DNA from: Christensenella sp964494645
GTDB taxonomy: Bacteria > Bacillota > Clostridia > Christensenellales > Christensenellaceae
Direction: 5' to 3'
Length of the DNA stretch: 11,968 nt
NCBI GenBank assembly: GCA_964494645.1
Contig: CAZBSH010000062.1
Coordinates: forward strand, 1 to 11,968
A model generated the notes under the pieces. It had not been told where the DNA came from, did not search any database, and saw only the letters and a list, made by a program, of their open reading frames with translations. Below, one piece after another: positions 1 to 8,317 of the stretch. A program made the position numbers and the translations under genes. How positions within the stretch are numbered: the first letter of the stretch is position 1; every line of letters begins with the position of its first letter.

Positions 1-276
1 CCTCTCTTCTTGTCAATGCAGGGAAAACGGATGTCTGTTCGCAGTGTGGAACTGATGGTCAAAAAATATGCGCGTATTATCAGTCCGCTAAAAAGAATAT
101 CGCCCCATAAGCTGCGTAGTACGTATGGAACGATGCTATACGATGAAACGGGTGATATTTATCTGGTCGCGGAGGTTCTCGGGCATAAAGACGTAAATAC
201 GACGCGTAAGCATTATGCCGCAATGTCTGAAAATAACCGCAAACGTGCGTCAAGGGTCGTAAAATTGCGGAAATAG
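1..276 (+). CDS. Tyrosine recombinase (XerC/XerD-type integrase), C-terminal part, cut by the window edge
   Basis: The reading frame is open to base 1, so the true start lies outside the window; the in-frame TTG at 10 is not a credible start because the encoded PLFLS before and around it belongs to the family fold. Visible are the C-terminal catalytic residues of the tyrosine recombinase family: His of the HKLR box (106-108), its Arg (115-117), the His of LGH (184-186) and the nucleophilic Tyr of KHY (214-216), with family spacing. These enzymes cut and rejoin DNA through a covalent 3'-phosphotyrosyl intermediate. Only about 90 residues are present, so I cannot tell a chromosome-dimer resolvase (XerC/XerD/XerA) from a mobile-element integrase. 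The gene ends at TAG 274-276, converging on the next gene with a 5 bp gap. Family assignment is firm; the subfamily is not. Confidence 0.88.
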   Translation, partial: PLFLSMQGKRMSVRSVELMVKKYARIISPLKRISPHKLRSTYGTMLYDETGDIYLVAEVLGHKDVNTTRKHYAAMSENNRKRASRVVKLRK

Positions 277-281
277 ATCAC

Positions 282-1553
282 TTATAGCTTAATGTTCATA
301 TTCTGAAGGGCATATAGTATACCCATTTTTGCGTGTTCATAAGTAAGCGCACCTTGCAAATAAGCGGCATATGGTTCGCGTATGGGCGCATCTGCCGTCA
401 ATTCTACCGATGCTCCCTGAACAAAGGTTCCGGCAGCCATGATCACTTTGTCATCATAGCCGGGCATGTCCCATGCATATGGTACAACGTTTCCATCAAT
501 AGCGGAGGCGCGCTGTATGCCTCGCACAAAGTCGGTTAAGGGCTGTTCACTGCCAAAAACGATGGATTGTGTGATATCGCCTCTTACTGCGTCAAAGGAG
601 GGTTGAGAGGAATACCCCAACCGCTCGAATACGCGTGCGGCAAGGCATACGCCTTTTAATGCCTGACAAACTGTGTGCGGAGCCATGAAAAAGCCTTGAA
701 AAAATTGCTGATAACCGAAGGCGTAAGAACCGATTTCCGTGCCAATCCCCGGCGCGGAAAATCGTCCGGCGATCTTTTCTATCAGTTGTTGCGTCCCTGC
801 GATATAGCCGCCGGTGGGCGCGATACCGCCGCCGGGATTCTTGATCAGTGAACCTGCCATAACGTCTGCTCCGCGCGAGACAGGCTCATCTAAGCATACA
901 AACTCACCATAACAATTATCGACCATAATAATCTTCTCAGGAAACACTTCTTTTACATGCGTCATAACATTCGCCAAATAATCTGTGGTAAATGCCGGAC
1001 GTATTTCGTATCCGGTGGAACGCTGGAGATAAATAACTTTAACGGATGGATCACCTTTTAACCGCTGTATGGCGGTTTGCGTATCGATCATGCCGTTTGG
1101 CTTTAACGCAATACTGTCGAATTTGATATTATAGTCACTGAGCGATCCGCTTGCACCGCGCAGTGTACAAAGCAGTGTATCATATGGTTCGCCTGTTAAC
1201 GAAAAAAGGGTGTCTCCCGGACGAAGCAGTCCGAACAATGCGGTAGAAATCGCATGCGTACCGCTCATAAGCATAGGAGAAACAATCGCACTTTCTGCGC
1301 CGAAAGTTTCAGCAAAAACCTGTGCGAGCTTTTCCCTGCCTTCGTCACCGTAACCATAGCCGGTAGAGGCGTAAAAATGCCGTGCGGATACATTGTTTTT
1401 CTGAAAGGCATCCAACACCTTAAACTGATTTGCCTGCGCGATTTCTTCAAAGGTATGAAAAACAGGACGTATATCACGCTCGCAATCATTCAAAAAATCG
1501 ACCAGCGAAGCCTCAATCTTAAAATTTTTGCAAATATATTCTTTCAGATCCAT
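282..1553 (-). CDS. ynbB: Methionine gamma-lyase family PLP enzyme (YnbB-like, 'aluminum resistance protein')
   Basis: A fold-type I PLP-dependent protein of 423 residues, resembling the Met_gamma_lyase/YnbB family often labelled aluminum resistance protein. Counting from the upstream ATG, the likely PLP-binding Lys is K240 in SLIKNPGGG, the cofactor-ring Asp is in VDNCYGEF (D214), and a Gly/Tyr-rich STGYGYGDEGRE stretch lies near residues 65-75. By family the reaction is probably alpha,gamma- or beta-elimination on a sulfur amino acid, but the physiological substrate is not established. Two in-frame ATGs lie 6 bp apart (1559 and 1553). The GGAG Shine-Dalgarno on 1564-1561 is 1 nt from the first and 7 nt from the second, so I chose 1553. 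It is the last gene of the miaB-mutS-mutL-miaA cluster, starting about 20 bp after miaA. No terminator is seen after it, and its stop almost touches the convergent recombinase. Confidence 0.88.
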   Translation of the reverse strand: MDLKEYICKNFKIEASLVDFLNDCERDIRPVFHTFEEIAQANQFKVLDAFQKNNVSARHFYASTGYGYGDEGREKLAQVFAETFGAESAIVSPMLMSGTHAISTALFGLLRPGDTLFSLTGEPYDTLLCTLRGASGSLSDYNIKFDSIALKPNGMIDTQTAIQRLKGDPSVKVIYLQRSTGYEIRPAFTTDYLANVMTHVKEVFPEKIIMVDNCYGEFVCLDEPVSRGADVMAGSLIKNPGGGIAPTGGYIAGTQQLIEKIAGRFSAPGIGTEIGSYAFGYQQFFQGFFMAPHTVCQALKGVCLAARVFERLGYSSQPSFDAVRGDITQSIVFGSEQPLTDFVRGIQRASAIDGNVVPYAWDMPGYDDKVIMAAGTFVQGASVELTADAPIREPYAAYLQGALTYEHAKMGILYALQNMNIKL

Positions 1554-1560
1554 AAACATA

Positions 1561-1564
1561 CTCC
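1561..1564 (-). promoter_or_regulatory. Shine-Dalgarno of the ynbB-like gene (decides the start)
   Basis: Minus-strand GGAG. It sits 7 nt before the ATG at 1553 but only 1 nt before the ATG at 1559, which favours the downstream start. Confidence 0.6.
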
Positions 1565-1574
1565 AAATAAAAAA

Positions 1575-2480
1575 TTATTGATTTTGCCGCAATATTTCCT
1601 GCGCGATCCGCAAAGCATTATTATCATAATCCGCGGTATCGTACCATACAATACGCTCGTCACGCTTAAACCATACCCATTGACGCTTTGCATAACGGCG
1701 AGAATTACGCTTGATCTCATATATGGCGCGTTCTAACGTGATTTCGCCTTGCAAATAAGAAATAAGCTCTTTATAACCGATCGCTTGCATGGAGGTGGAC
1801 GCGGAAGTATATTGTCGCGCAAGCGTTGTTACCTCGCTGACTAGCCCCTGCCCTATCATTTGATCAACGCGGTTGTTGATGCGTTCATATAATACGGCAC
1901 GGTCTGTTGTAAGACCCGCCATTATAAAGCGGTACGCCTCATTAGGCTTTCGAAATTCATAAGATGCGCTATTTCCCTCACCTTTCAGTATTTCCAACCT
2001 GCGTATAATCCGCTTTTTGTCATTCGGATGGATACGCCCGGCAGCATCTTTGTCCAATTCAAACAGCATTTGATGAAGTTCCGCCGTATCCTTTTGCATG
2101 AGCTCTTCCCGCAAGACAGAATTATGTGATGTTTCTGTGAAATCGAGTTCGTAAGTCAGCGCATTCAAATATAAGCCTGTACCACCGACGACCACGGGCG
2201 TCTTCCCCCGGCTGAGGATATCCTCGATGTACGCGGTTGCAGCTTTTTGAAACATTGCCACAGAATACATTTCGTCCGGTTGCACAATGTCGATCAGATG
2301 ATGCGCGATTCCCTGTCTTTCTTGCATGGATGGTTTTGCCGTACCGATATCCATGCCACAATATATTTGCATGGAGTCGGCAGATATAATTTCTCCATTG
2401 GTTTGTTTTGCAAGCTCGATCCCGACGGCGGTTTTGCCGGATGCGGTAGGACCGAGTATGATGTATACGTCTTTTTTCAT
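1575..2480 (-). CDS. miaA: tRNA dimethylallyltransferase MiaA
   Basis: Transfers the dimethylallyl group from dimethylallyl diphosphate to N6 of A37 in tRNAs that read codons starting with U, giving i6A37; it acts in the cytoplasm. The 301-residue length is normal. Visible family motifs are the P-loop GPTASGKT at residues 10-17, DSMQIY at 35-40 (the Asp is the expected general base), GGTGLYL at 99-105, AIGYKE, and the C-terminal RRYAKRQWVWFKRD block typical of MiaA. The ATG overlaps the mutL stop as ATGA (4 bp overlap), and a GAGG Shine-Dalgarno lies 5 nt upstream inside mutL (2489-2486), so translational coupling to mutL is likely. Its product is the substrate of MiaB, encoded at the head of the same cluster. 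The next gene is the ynbB-like gene; no hfq lies between them. Confidence 0.97.
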   Translation of the reverse strand: MKKDVYIILGPTASGKTAVGIELAKQTNGEIISADSMQIYCGMDIGTAKPSMQERQGIAHHLIDIVQPDEMYSVAMFQKAATAYIEDILSRGKTPVVVGGTGLYLNALTYELDFTETSHNSVLREELMQKDTAELHQMLFELDKDAAGRIHPNDKKRIIRRLEILKGEGNSASYEFRKPNEAYRFIMAGLTTDRAVLYERINNRVDQMIGQGLVSEVTTLARQYTSASTSMQAIGYKELISYLQGEITLERAIYEIKRNSRRYAKRQWVWFKRDERIVWYDTADYDNNALRIAQEILRQNQ

Positions 2481-4300
2481 ACAATCCTCTTAAACCCTTT
2501 TTGCAGGTCGGTTTTCGTAAGTACAACGGCGATCGGGCGTCCGTGCGGACAATGCGGTATCGCATCAAGCTCTGTGATCTCTGTCATTAAATCCGCTATC
2601 TGCTCATCAGAGAGCGCATATCCCGCCTTGATGCTGTAACGGCACGAAGCTCGAATGATCTGTTCACGCAGTAAAAGAATATCTTTCGGCGAATTGCGTA
2701 GTTCGAATAAAATATCTTCTAACAACCCCTCTGCGCTGCTGCGGTTCACTTGCGCGGGAAAAGCGGTAAATTTAAGCGTCATAGCTCCAAACTCTTCGAA
2801 TACAAAGCCTATTGAGCAAAGAGCCTCCTCGTTTTTAAGAAGCAATGCATGATCTTCAGGAGCAAGATTCATTGCATACGGCATCATTAGTGTTTGCGAT
2901 GTAGCTGCACCGTCCATTGCTTCACGTTTCATTCTCTCAAAATTGATGCGTTCATGTGCCGCGTGCTGGTCGATCAAATAAAGGTTTTGACCGCTTTCTA
3001 CAATCAAATATGTATTCCACGCCTGCCCGATGATATGATAATCACAAAGATCTCTGACGTCTTCAATTTCTAATTGTTGCTGTGTTTCCTGATGAAAAGA
3101 TTGTACCTCCTTGATTAGCTTCTCAAACGGTTCAGCCTGTTCGTATTTCGGGCTTAGGATGTGATCCGGAGTTTGCGCCGCCATTCCGGCAGGCTTATGA
3201 TAAAGCCTTTCAGCTGGGCGAAACGACGGATAGTCCGCTTTTTTGTCCGTTGATTGATAGGTATTTCTGACAGCCGGATTCGCTCCGATGTTGTCAATCA
3301 AAGGCGGAACAGACGAACGAAGGGCGCTTCTTACTGCCCGCTCCATTGTTTCCAACATTTTTACCTCTTCATAAAGCATGACCTGCAATTTGTTCGGATG
3401 TACGTTCACATCCGCCTTTTGCAGCGGGATATCAATATGAAGAACGGCAAATGGATAGTGTCCACGCAGCAACCGTTCCCCATACCCGCGCATAAGAGCC
3501 GCCTGTAAATCCTTTGAACGGATGAAGCGACCGTTTAGGTACATGCAGATATGCTGTGTGCTTTTATAAAGAGATGTTGGATGAGAAAGATATCCATCAA
3601 TGCTAATATCATCTTCTTTATAAGCGATCGGACGCACCTTGTGTGCAATGTCCTTTCCGTAGACACTCATGAGCGCGTCAAGCAGTTTCCCATTGCCGGG
3701 GCTATGATACACAACTTTTTTATTGCTGATATATTTTACAGAAATATTTGGTTGAGAAAAAATCAATTTCGTAACAACAGAAGTAATATTTGTTGTTTCC
3801 CGCGCGGTGTTTTTTAGAAATTTCTGACGCGCGGGAATGTTGTAAAACAAATTTTCTACGCGCACCGTGGTTCCCTCCGGCAAGCCTGCGGCATGAATTT
3901 CCGGTTTGTTTTCGCCACTCACCGTAAGGATCGTCCCCTCGGTGCTCTGTGATGTACGAGTCTCGATTGCCAGGTGAGACACAGCCGCCATGCTGCACAA
4001 AGCTTCGCCGCGAAACCCGAGCGTACCGATATTGCCAAGATCACCTAAATTGCTGATTTTACTGGTGGCATGCTTTTGTACGGCCAGCGGTACATCTTCC
4101 GCAACAATGCCATAACCGTTGTCTGTGACGCGTATCAGCGATTTTCCCCCGTCTGTAACCTCAACGGTAACAGCGGTTGCTCCCGCGTCTATGGAGTTTT
4201 CCATTAATTCCTTGACAACTGCCGCAGGACTGACAACAACTTCACCCGCAGCGATCCGCGCATATACGTTTTCGTCCAGCACATGTATCCTGTTATTCAT
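2477..4300 (-). CDS. mutL: DNA mismatch repair protein MutL (endonuclease-type)
   Basis: A mismatch-repair matchmaker with an N-terminal GHKL ATPase and a C-terminal nuclease/dimerisation domain, 607 residues. ATPase motifs: MENSIDAGA with catalytic E34, DNGYGI at 60-65, GFRGEAL at 95-101, and a KHATSKI block. The C-terminal domain carries the metal-binding endonuclease motif DQHAAHERINFE (444-455, pattern DQHA-x2-E-x4-E), ACRYSIKAG at 552-560 and CPHGRP at 584-589. MutL of this type nicks DNA itself, as expected in bacteria without MutH and Dam-directed repair. The poorly conserved middle, roughly 330-410, is the flexible linker. The segment after GEVV reads VSP where most bacterial MutL proteins have ERP. 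The start overlaps the mutS stop by 8 bp and the stop overlaps the miaA start by 4 bp, so translation of the three is probably coupled. Confidence 0.97.
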   Translation of the reverse strand: MNNRIHVLDENVYARIAAGEVVVSPAAVVKELMENSIDAGATAVTVEVTDGGKSLIRVTDNGYGIVAEDVPLAVQKHATSKISNLGDLGNIGTLGFRGEALCSMAAVSHLAIETRTSQSTEGTILTVSGENKPEIHAAGLPEGTTVRVENLFYNIPARQKFLKNTARETTNITSVVTKLIFSQPNISVKYISNKKVVYHSPGNGKLLDALMSVYGKDIAHKVRPIAYKEDDISIDGYLSHPTSLYKSTQHICMYLNGRFIRSKDLQAALMRGYGERLLRGHYPFAVLHIDIPLQKADVNVHPNKLQVMLYEEVKMLETMERAVRSALRSSVPPLIDNIGANPAVRNTYQSTDKKADYPSFRPAERLYHKPAGMAAQTPDHILSPKYEQAEPFEKLIKEVQSFHQETQQQLEIEDVRDLCDYHIIGQAWNTYLIVESGQNLYLIDQHAAHERINFERMKREAMDGAATSQTLMMPYAMNLAPEDHALLLKNEEALCSIGFVFEEFGAMTLKFTAFPAQVNRSSAEGLLEDILFELRNSPKDILLLREQIIRASCRYSIKAGYALSDEQIADLMTEITELDAIPHCPHGRPIAVVLTKTDLQKGFKRIV

Positions 4301-6875
4301 TGTCCAACTCTTTTCTGATGGTATAAACCAAATTCAATGCCTCGATGGGCGTTAAGGTATCAATATTCATTTCCTTTATGCGTTTCATGCCATCAGGCAA
4401 AACCGTGATAACCGTATTTGCGGGTTCTACTGCGCCGGACGAATCGCCGGTGATAGACATTTCATACTTTTGAAGCCGGTTTAGAAATACATTCGCACGA
4501 GAAACCACCTGCGGTGGCAATCCGGCAAGCTTTGCTACCTCAATACCAAAGCTGCGGTCTGTACCGCCTTCAACGATCTTATGAAGAAAAACAATGTCGT
4601 TGCCCAATTCTTTTACGGCTACGGAATAGTTTTTGATTCCGTGAAACATGCTTTCCAGCTCTACAAGTTCATGATAATGCGTTGCAAAAAGTGTTTTTGC
4701 CTGTAGTTTTTGAAGGATATACTCCACGCTTGCCCATGCGATAGATAATCCGTCCGTTGTGCTGGTACCGCGACCGATCTCATCTAAAATCAACAAACTA
4801 TTCTTTGTCGCGTTGTTCAAAATATTGGCAAGTTCGTTCATTTCGACCATAAAGGTGCTTTGTCCTGATGCCAAATCGTCGGACGCGCCAACCCTCGTAA
4901 ACACGCGATCCACAAGACAGATATACGCCTCGTCCGCGGGCACAAAACTACCCATATGTGCCATTAAGACAATCAGCCCGACTTGCCGCATATATGTGCT
5001 TTTCCCCGCCATGTTTGGACCGGTGATAAGCAGCATATTATTATCGGAATGATCAAGCGAAGCATCGTTTGGAACAAATCCCTGCTTCAAAATGCTTTCT
5101 ACCACAGGATGTCTGCCGTTTCTGATATTCAATACGCCATTTTCGCTCATGTGCGGACGAACATAATTGTTGTCATACGCAACAGCCGCCATTGATTGCA
5201 GTACATCGAGCAGTGCGATGCGCTGTGCACAGCCCTGCATACGCTCTACGTTTTGCGCAAGTTGATCGCGGATCGCAAGAAATACCTGATACTCAAGTGC
5301 ATTGCGTTTTTCCTCCGCTCCTAAAATCGTATCTTCCATTTCTTTTAGCTCTTCGGTGATATAGCGTTCACAGTTAGCAAGAGTCTGCTTACGTAAATAG
5401 CGGTATGGCACTTGCGCAAGATTGGATTTGGTAACTTCAATATAGTAACCAAACACTCTGTTGTAGCGGATTTTCAGGTTTTTGATACCTGTTTCTTCTT
5501 TTTCTTTTGCTTCCAGCTCTATCAGCCAGTTTTTTCCGTTGGAAGAAGCTTCAATCAAGCTATCAATCTCCTGATGATATCCGCGTTTGATGATATTGCC
5601 ATCCATGATTCCGTTGGACGCATCTTCGTTGATTGCCTGCTCTAGCAGCGCATGGATATCTGACAGATCATCAAGATTTTCGCACAAATCGGCAAGCAAA
5701 GGGCTTGTTGCATCCTGCAAAACACCTTTCAGATAAGGGAAAGCGGCAATGGAGCTTTTCAGCGACAGACAGTCCTTTGCGTCGATTGTTCCATATGAAA
5801 TGCGCGTGATGATGCGCTCTAAATCGAAAATTCCGCCAAGATAATCAGAAAGAGAATTACGCAGGTAGAGATCATCTTTTATCTCTTGCACCGCATCGAG
5901 CCTCGCGTCGATATGGCTTATCTTCTTGAGCGGCTGCAAAATAAATTTTTTTAATAACCTGCCACCCATCGCGGTTTTGGTCTTATCAAGAAGCCATAAC
6001 AGAGAACCTTTTTTAGAGCCTTCTATCAAGGTTTGTGTCAGCTCTAAATTTCGCCTCGTATTTGGGTCAAGAACCATATATGCGGTTTCCTTAAGAGCCT
6101 TTAAGTTGGTGATATGCAGCAATGCGTTTTTCTGCGTATCCTTCAAGTATTGCATCAGCGCACCGGCGGCACAAATTGCGTCATCCATATCCGTACAACC
6201 AAAGCCATCCAGTGATTTCACATTGAAATGTGATTGCAGTGCCTTTTTTGCGATGGATTTTTCATAAGCCCAATCAAAATATGGATTGATAAAAGCATTC
6301 TTGAAACGGGATTTTTCAGTTAATTTCAATAAATGTCCAACGCTTACGTCAGCAACAATGACCTCTTGCGGACTCAAACGTGTCATTTCATTGAGAAGCG
6401 CAGTCTCATCTTCTGTCTGTAATATAGAAAATTCACCGGTAGAAACATCGCAATAACCAAGACCAATCGCATTTTCGCCAAAGAAGATACTTAAGATATA
6501 GTTATTTTCTTTTTCCTGCAGCATAGCTGTTTCTACAATAGTACCGGGGGTAATCACGCGAGTAATGCCGCGTTTCACAATTCCCTTTGTTGCGCGCGGG
6601 TCTTCGAGCTGATCACAAATGGCAACTTTGTGTCCGTTGGTGACCAAGCGCGCAATATAGGTGTCTACAGCGTGATGCGGTACGCCGCACATGGGCGCGC
6701 GTTCTTCAAGACCGCAATCCCGGCCTGTAAGCGTCAGTTCAAGTTCTCTTGACACAAGCGTAGCGTCGTCAAAAAACATCTCATAGAAATCTCCCAGACG
6801 GAACATAAGGATACAATCTTTATATTCCTCTTTCAAATCCAGATATTGTTGCATCATTGGTGTCAGCTGCGCCAT
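4293..6875 (-). CDS. mutS: DNA mismatch repair protein MutS
   Basis: The mismatch sensor: a dimer that recognises mispairs and small loops and recruits MutL in an ATP-dependent way. At 860 residues it is full length for MutS1. The mismatch-reading Phe-x-Glu is in GDFYEMF (F30, E32), in the N-terminal domain that starts LTPMMQQYLDLK. The C-terminal ABC-type ATPase has Walker A GPNMAGKST at about 619-627, Walker B LLILDEIGRGTS with D698/E699, and the switch His in FATHYHEL near 733. The connector, lever and clamp regions lie between and look intact. It starts 9 bp after the miaB stop (an AGGG/GGAG element lies around 6881-6893) and overlaps the mutL start by 8 bp. No frameshift or missing key residue is seen. 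Confidence 0.98.
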   Translation of the reverse strand: MAQLTPMMQQYLDLKEEYKDCILMFRLGDFYEMFFDDATLVSRELELTLTGRDCGLEERAPMCGVPHHAVDTYIARLVTNGHKVAICDQLEDPRATKGIVKRGITRVITPGTIVETAMLQEKENNYILSIFFGENAIGLGYCDVSTGEFSILQTEDETALLNEMTRLSPQEVIVADVSVGHLLKLTEKSRFKNAFINPYFDWAYEKSIAKKALQSHFNVKSLDGFGCTDMDDAICAAGALMQYLKDTQKNALLHITNLKALKETAYMVLDPNTRRNLELTQTLIEGSKKGSLLWLLDKTKTAMGGRLLKKFILQPLKKISHIDARLDAVQEIKDDLYLRNSLSDYLGGIFDLERIITRISYGTIDAKDCLSLKSSIAAFPYLKGVLQDATSPLLADLCENLDDLSDIHALLEQAINEDASNGIMDGNIIKRGYHQEIDSLIEASSNGKNWLIELEAKEKEETGIKNLKIRYNRVFGYYIEVTKSNLAQVPYRYLRKQTLANCERYITEELKEMEDTILGAEEKRNALEYQVFLAIRDQLAQNVERMQGCAQRIALLDVLQSMAAVAYDNNYVRPHMSENGVLNIRNGRHPVVESILKQGFVPNDASLDHSDNNMLLITGPNMAGKSTYMRQVGLIVLMAHMGSFVPADEAYICLVDRVFTRVGASDDLASGQSTFMVEMNELANILNNATKNSLLILDEIGRGTSTTDGLSIAWASVEYILQKLQAKTLFATHYHELVELESMFHGIKNYSVAVKELGNDIVFLHKIVEGGTDRSFGIEVAKLAGLPPQVVSRANVFLNRLQKYEMSITGDSSGAVEPANTVITVLPDGMKRIKEMNIDTLTPIEALNLVYTIRKELDNE

Positions 6876-6884
6876 AAATTATCC

Positions 6885-8234
6885 CTACTCCTGCGTCATA
6901 CGCCCAAATAATGTTGTTTTTTTACCTTGCACGATATTCACATCGCATAACTTGCCGATCATATCTTTGCTGCCCGCAAAATTTACCATTTTTCCGCTGT
7001 CAGTACGTCCGCATATATGGTTTGCGTCGCGCGTACTGATGCTTTCTACCAAAACACGAACAGTTCGCCCTTCGTATTCCTTGTTTTTTTCTTCTGTGAT
7101 GGCATTTTGCAGCGCTACAATCTTCATAATGCGCTCCTTTTGAACAGCTTCAGTAACTTCGTTCTTCATTTTGGCGGCTTTTGTTCCCTCGCGCTTGGAA
7201 TATACAAACGTAAAAGCAGAATCGTACCGTACCTGCCTCAACAAAGACATTGTATCTTCAAAATCAGCGTCCGTTTCCCCGGGGAAACCAACGATCACAT
7301 CTGTTGTAATCGCGATATCAGGTATGTTTGCCCTTATTTTTTGTACAAGCGTAAGGTATTGCTCGCGCGTGTAGCCGCGGTTCATTGCATTCAGGATATG
7401 CGTACTCCCTGATTGTACAGGAAGATGGATATGACGACAAATCCGCGGGTGTGCGGCGATTACTTCAATCAATCTGTCAGACAAGTCTTTGGGGTGAGAC
7501 GTCATGAAGCGAATGCGTGGAACGCAGGTTTTTACGCATATTTCTGTCAGAAGACCCGCAAAGTCGAGCCCTTCTCCGTTATACGAATTAACGTTTTGTC
7601 CAAGCAGCATGATTTCCTTATAATCTTCAAGAGAATTGATTTCCTGTATAATATCTTGGGCATCACGCGACTTTTCGCGTCCGCGTACATAAGGAACGAT
7701 GCAATATGTACAAAAGTTATTGCAGCCATACATAATATTAACCGAAGCGAGCGGCCATGTATGACGTGCCACAGGAACGTTCTCGTGGATTTCCATATCC
7801 CCGTTTTGTATGGCGAGTACGCGTTTTTTTTCTAATATACATTCGCCGATCAGTCCGGCGAGCGTGTGGATGTTGTGCGTACCGAAAATGATGTCGATGA
7901 ACGGGAAGGTTTTGGAAAGCTTGCGCGCCACCTCCTCTTGCTGCATCATACATCCGCATACAGCGATCATCAGGGAACGATTCTCATCCTTTAATTTGCG
8001 CAGTGCGCCAACGTTTCCAAACGTTTTGTGTTCGGCGTTTTCGCGTACGCAGCATGTGTTGAACAAAATGAAATCGGCCTCTTCTTTGCTTTCGCATGAC
8101 AAAAATCCAAGGGATTCTAAAATACCTGCGATCTTTTCGGATTCATGCTCGTTCATTTGGCATCCATATGTAATGATATGGTATTTCAGACCATTGCTTT
8201 TAATGTATTCCGTTAAATACTGTTCGTTTTCCAT
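6885..8234 (-). CDS. miaB: tRNA-2-methylthio-N6-dimethylallyladenosine synthase MiaB
   Basis: A radical-SAM methylthiotransferase that adds a 2-methylthio group to i6A37, forming ms2i6A37, using SAM and two [4Fe-4S] clusters. In the 449 residues the N-terminal UPF0004 domain shows its three cluster cysteines in YGCQMNEHE (C25), NTCCVRE (C61) and CGCMMQQE (C95). The radical-SAM CxxxCxxC is CNNFCTYC (C171, C175, C178), followed by PYVRGREKSR, and the C-terminal 65 or so residues form a TRAM tRNA-binding domain beginning near EYEGRTVRVLVES. YGCQMNEHE identifies MiaB rather than MtaB or RimO. The ATG has no good Shine-Dalgarno (only TTAAGT before it), but the protein N-terminus is sensible and no better in-frame start exists upstream. 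It is the first gene of the miaB-mutS-mutL-miaA cluster, downstream of the nrdJ terminator. Confidence 0.97.
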   Translation of the reverse strand: MENEQYLTEYIKSNGLKYHIITYGCQMNEHESEKIAGILESLGFLSCESKEEADFILFNTCCVRENAEHKTFGNVGALRKLKDENRSLMIAVCGCMMQQEEVARKLSKTFPFIDIIFGTHNIHTLAGLIGECILEKKRVLAIQNGDMEIHENVPVARHTWPLASVNIMYGCNNFCTYCIVPYVRGREKSRDAQDIIQEINSLEDYKEIMLLGQNVNSYNGEGLDFAGLLTEICVKTCVPRIRFMTSHPKDLSDRLIEVIAAHPRICRHIHLPVQSGSTHILNAMNRGYTREQYLTLVQKIRANIPDIAITTDVIVGFPGETDADFEDTMSLLRQVRYDSAFTFVYSKREGTKAAKMKNEVTEAVQKERIMKIVALQNAITEEKNKEYEGRTVRVLVESISTRDANHICGRTDSGKMVNFAGSKDMIGKLCDVNIVQGKKTTLFGRMTQE

Positions 8235-8241
8235 ACTTAAG

Positions 8242-8247
8242 ATTATA
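8242..8247 (-). promoter_or_regulatory. Candidate -10 box for the miaB-mutSL-miaA operon
   Basis: A perfect TATAAT on the minus strand ends 7 bp before the miaB ATG, just downstream of the nrdJ terminator and at the correct place to start a separate transcript. The -35 region at 17 bp spacing (TGGATT) is poor. If used, the transcript would begin at or within a base or two of the ATG. This is a sequence-only prediction. Confidence 0.4.
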
Positions 8248-8273
8248 ATGCAAAAACGTTACAAAATCCATAG

Positions 8274-8302
8274 AAAAAGGGCAGCACGGTTGTCTGCCCT
8301 TT
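8274..8302 (-). terminator. Intrinsic terminator after nrdJ
   Basis: On the minus strand, AAAGGGCAG pairs with CTGCCCTTT (arms 8302-8294 and 8284-8276) as a perfect 9 bp stem with a 9 nt loop, and the T run continues to 8274. It lies 16 bp past the nrdJ stop codon, which separates nrdJ transcription from the miaB operon. The A-rich opposite face is less suited to + strand termination. Confidence 0.85.
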
Positions 8303-8317
8303 CGATTTATGCGCTTC

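Noticed and set aside
1254..1736. A 160-codon open frame on the + strand over the ynbB-like gene and the miaA end
   Set aside because: It is antisense to two well-supported genes and its product is a low-complexity mix with no recognisable domain.
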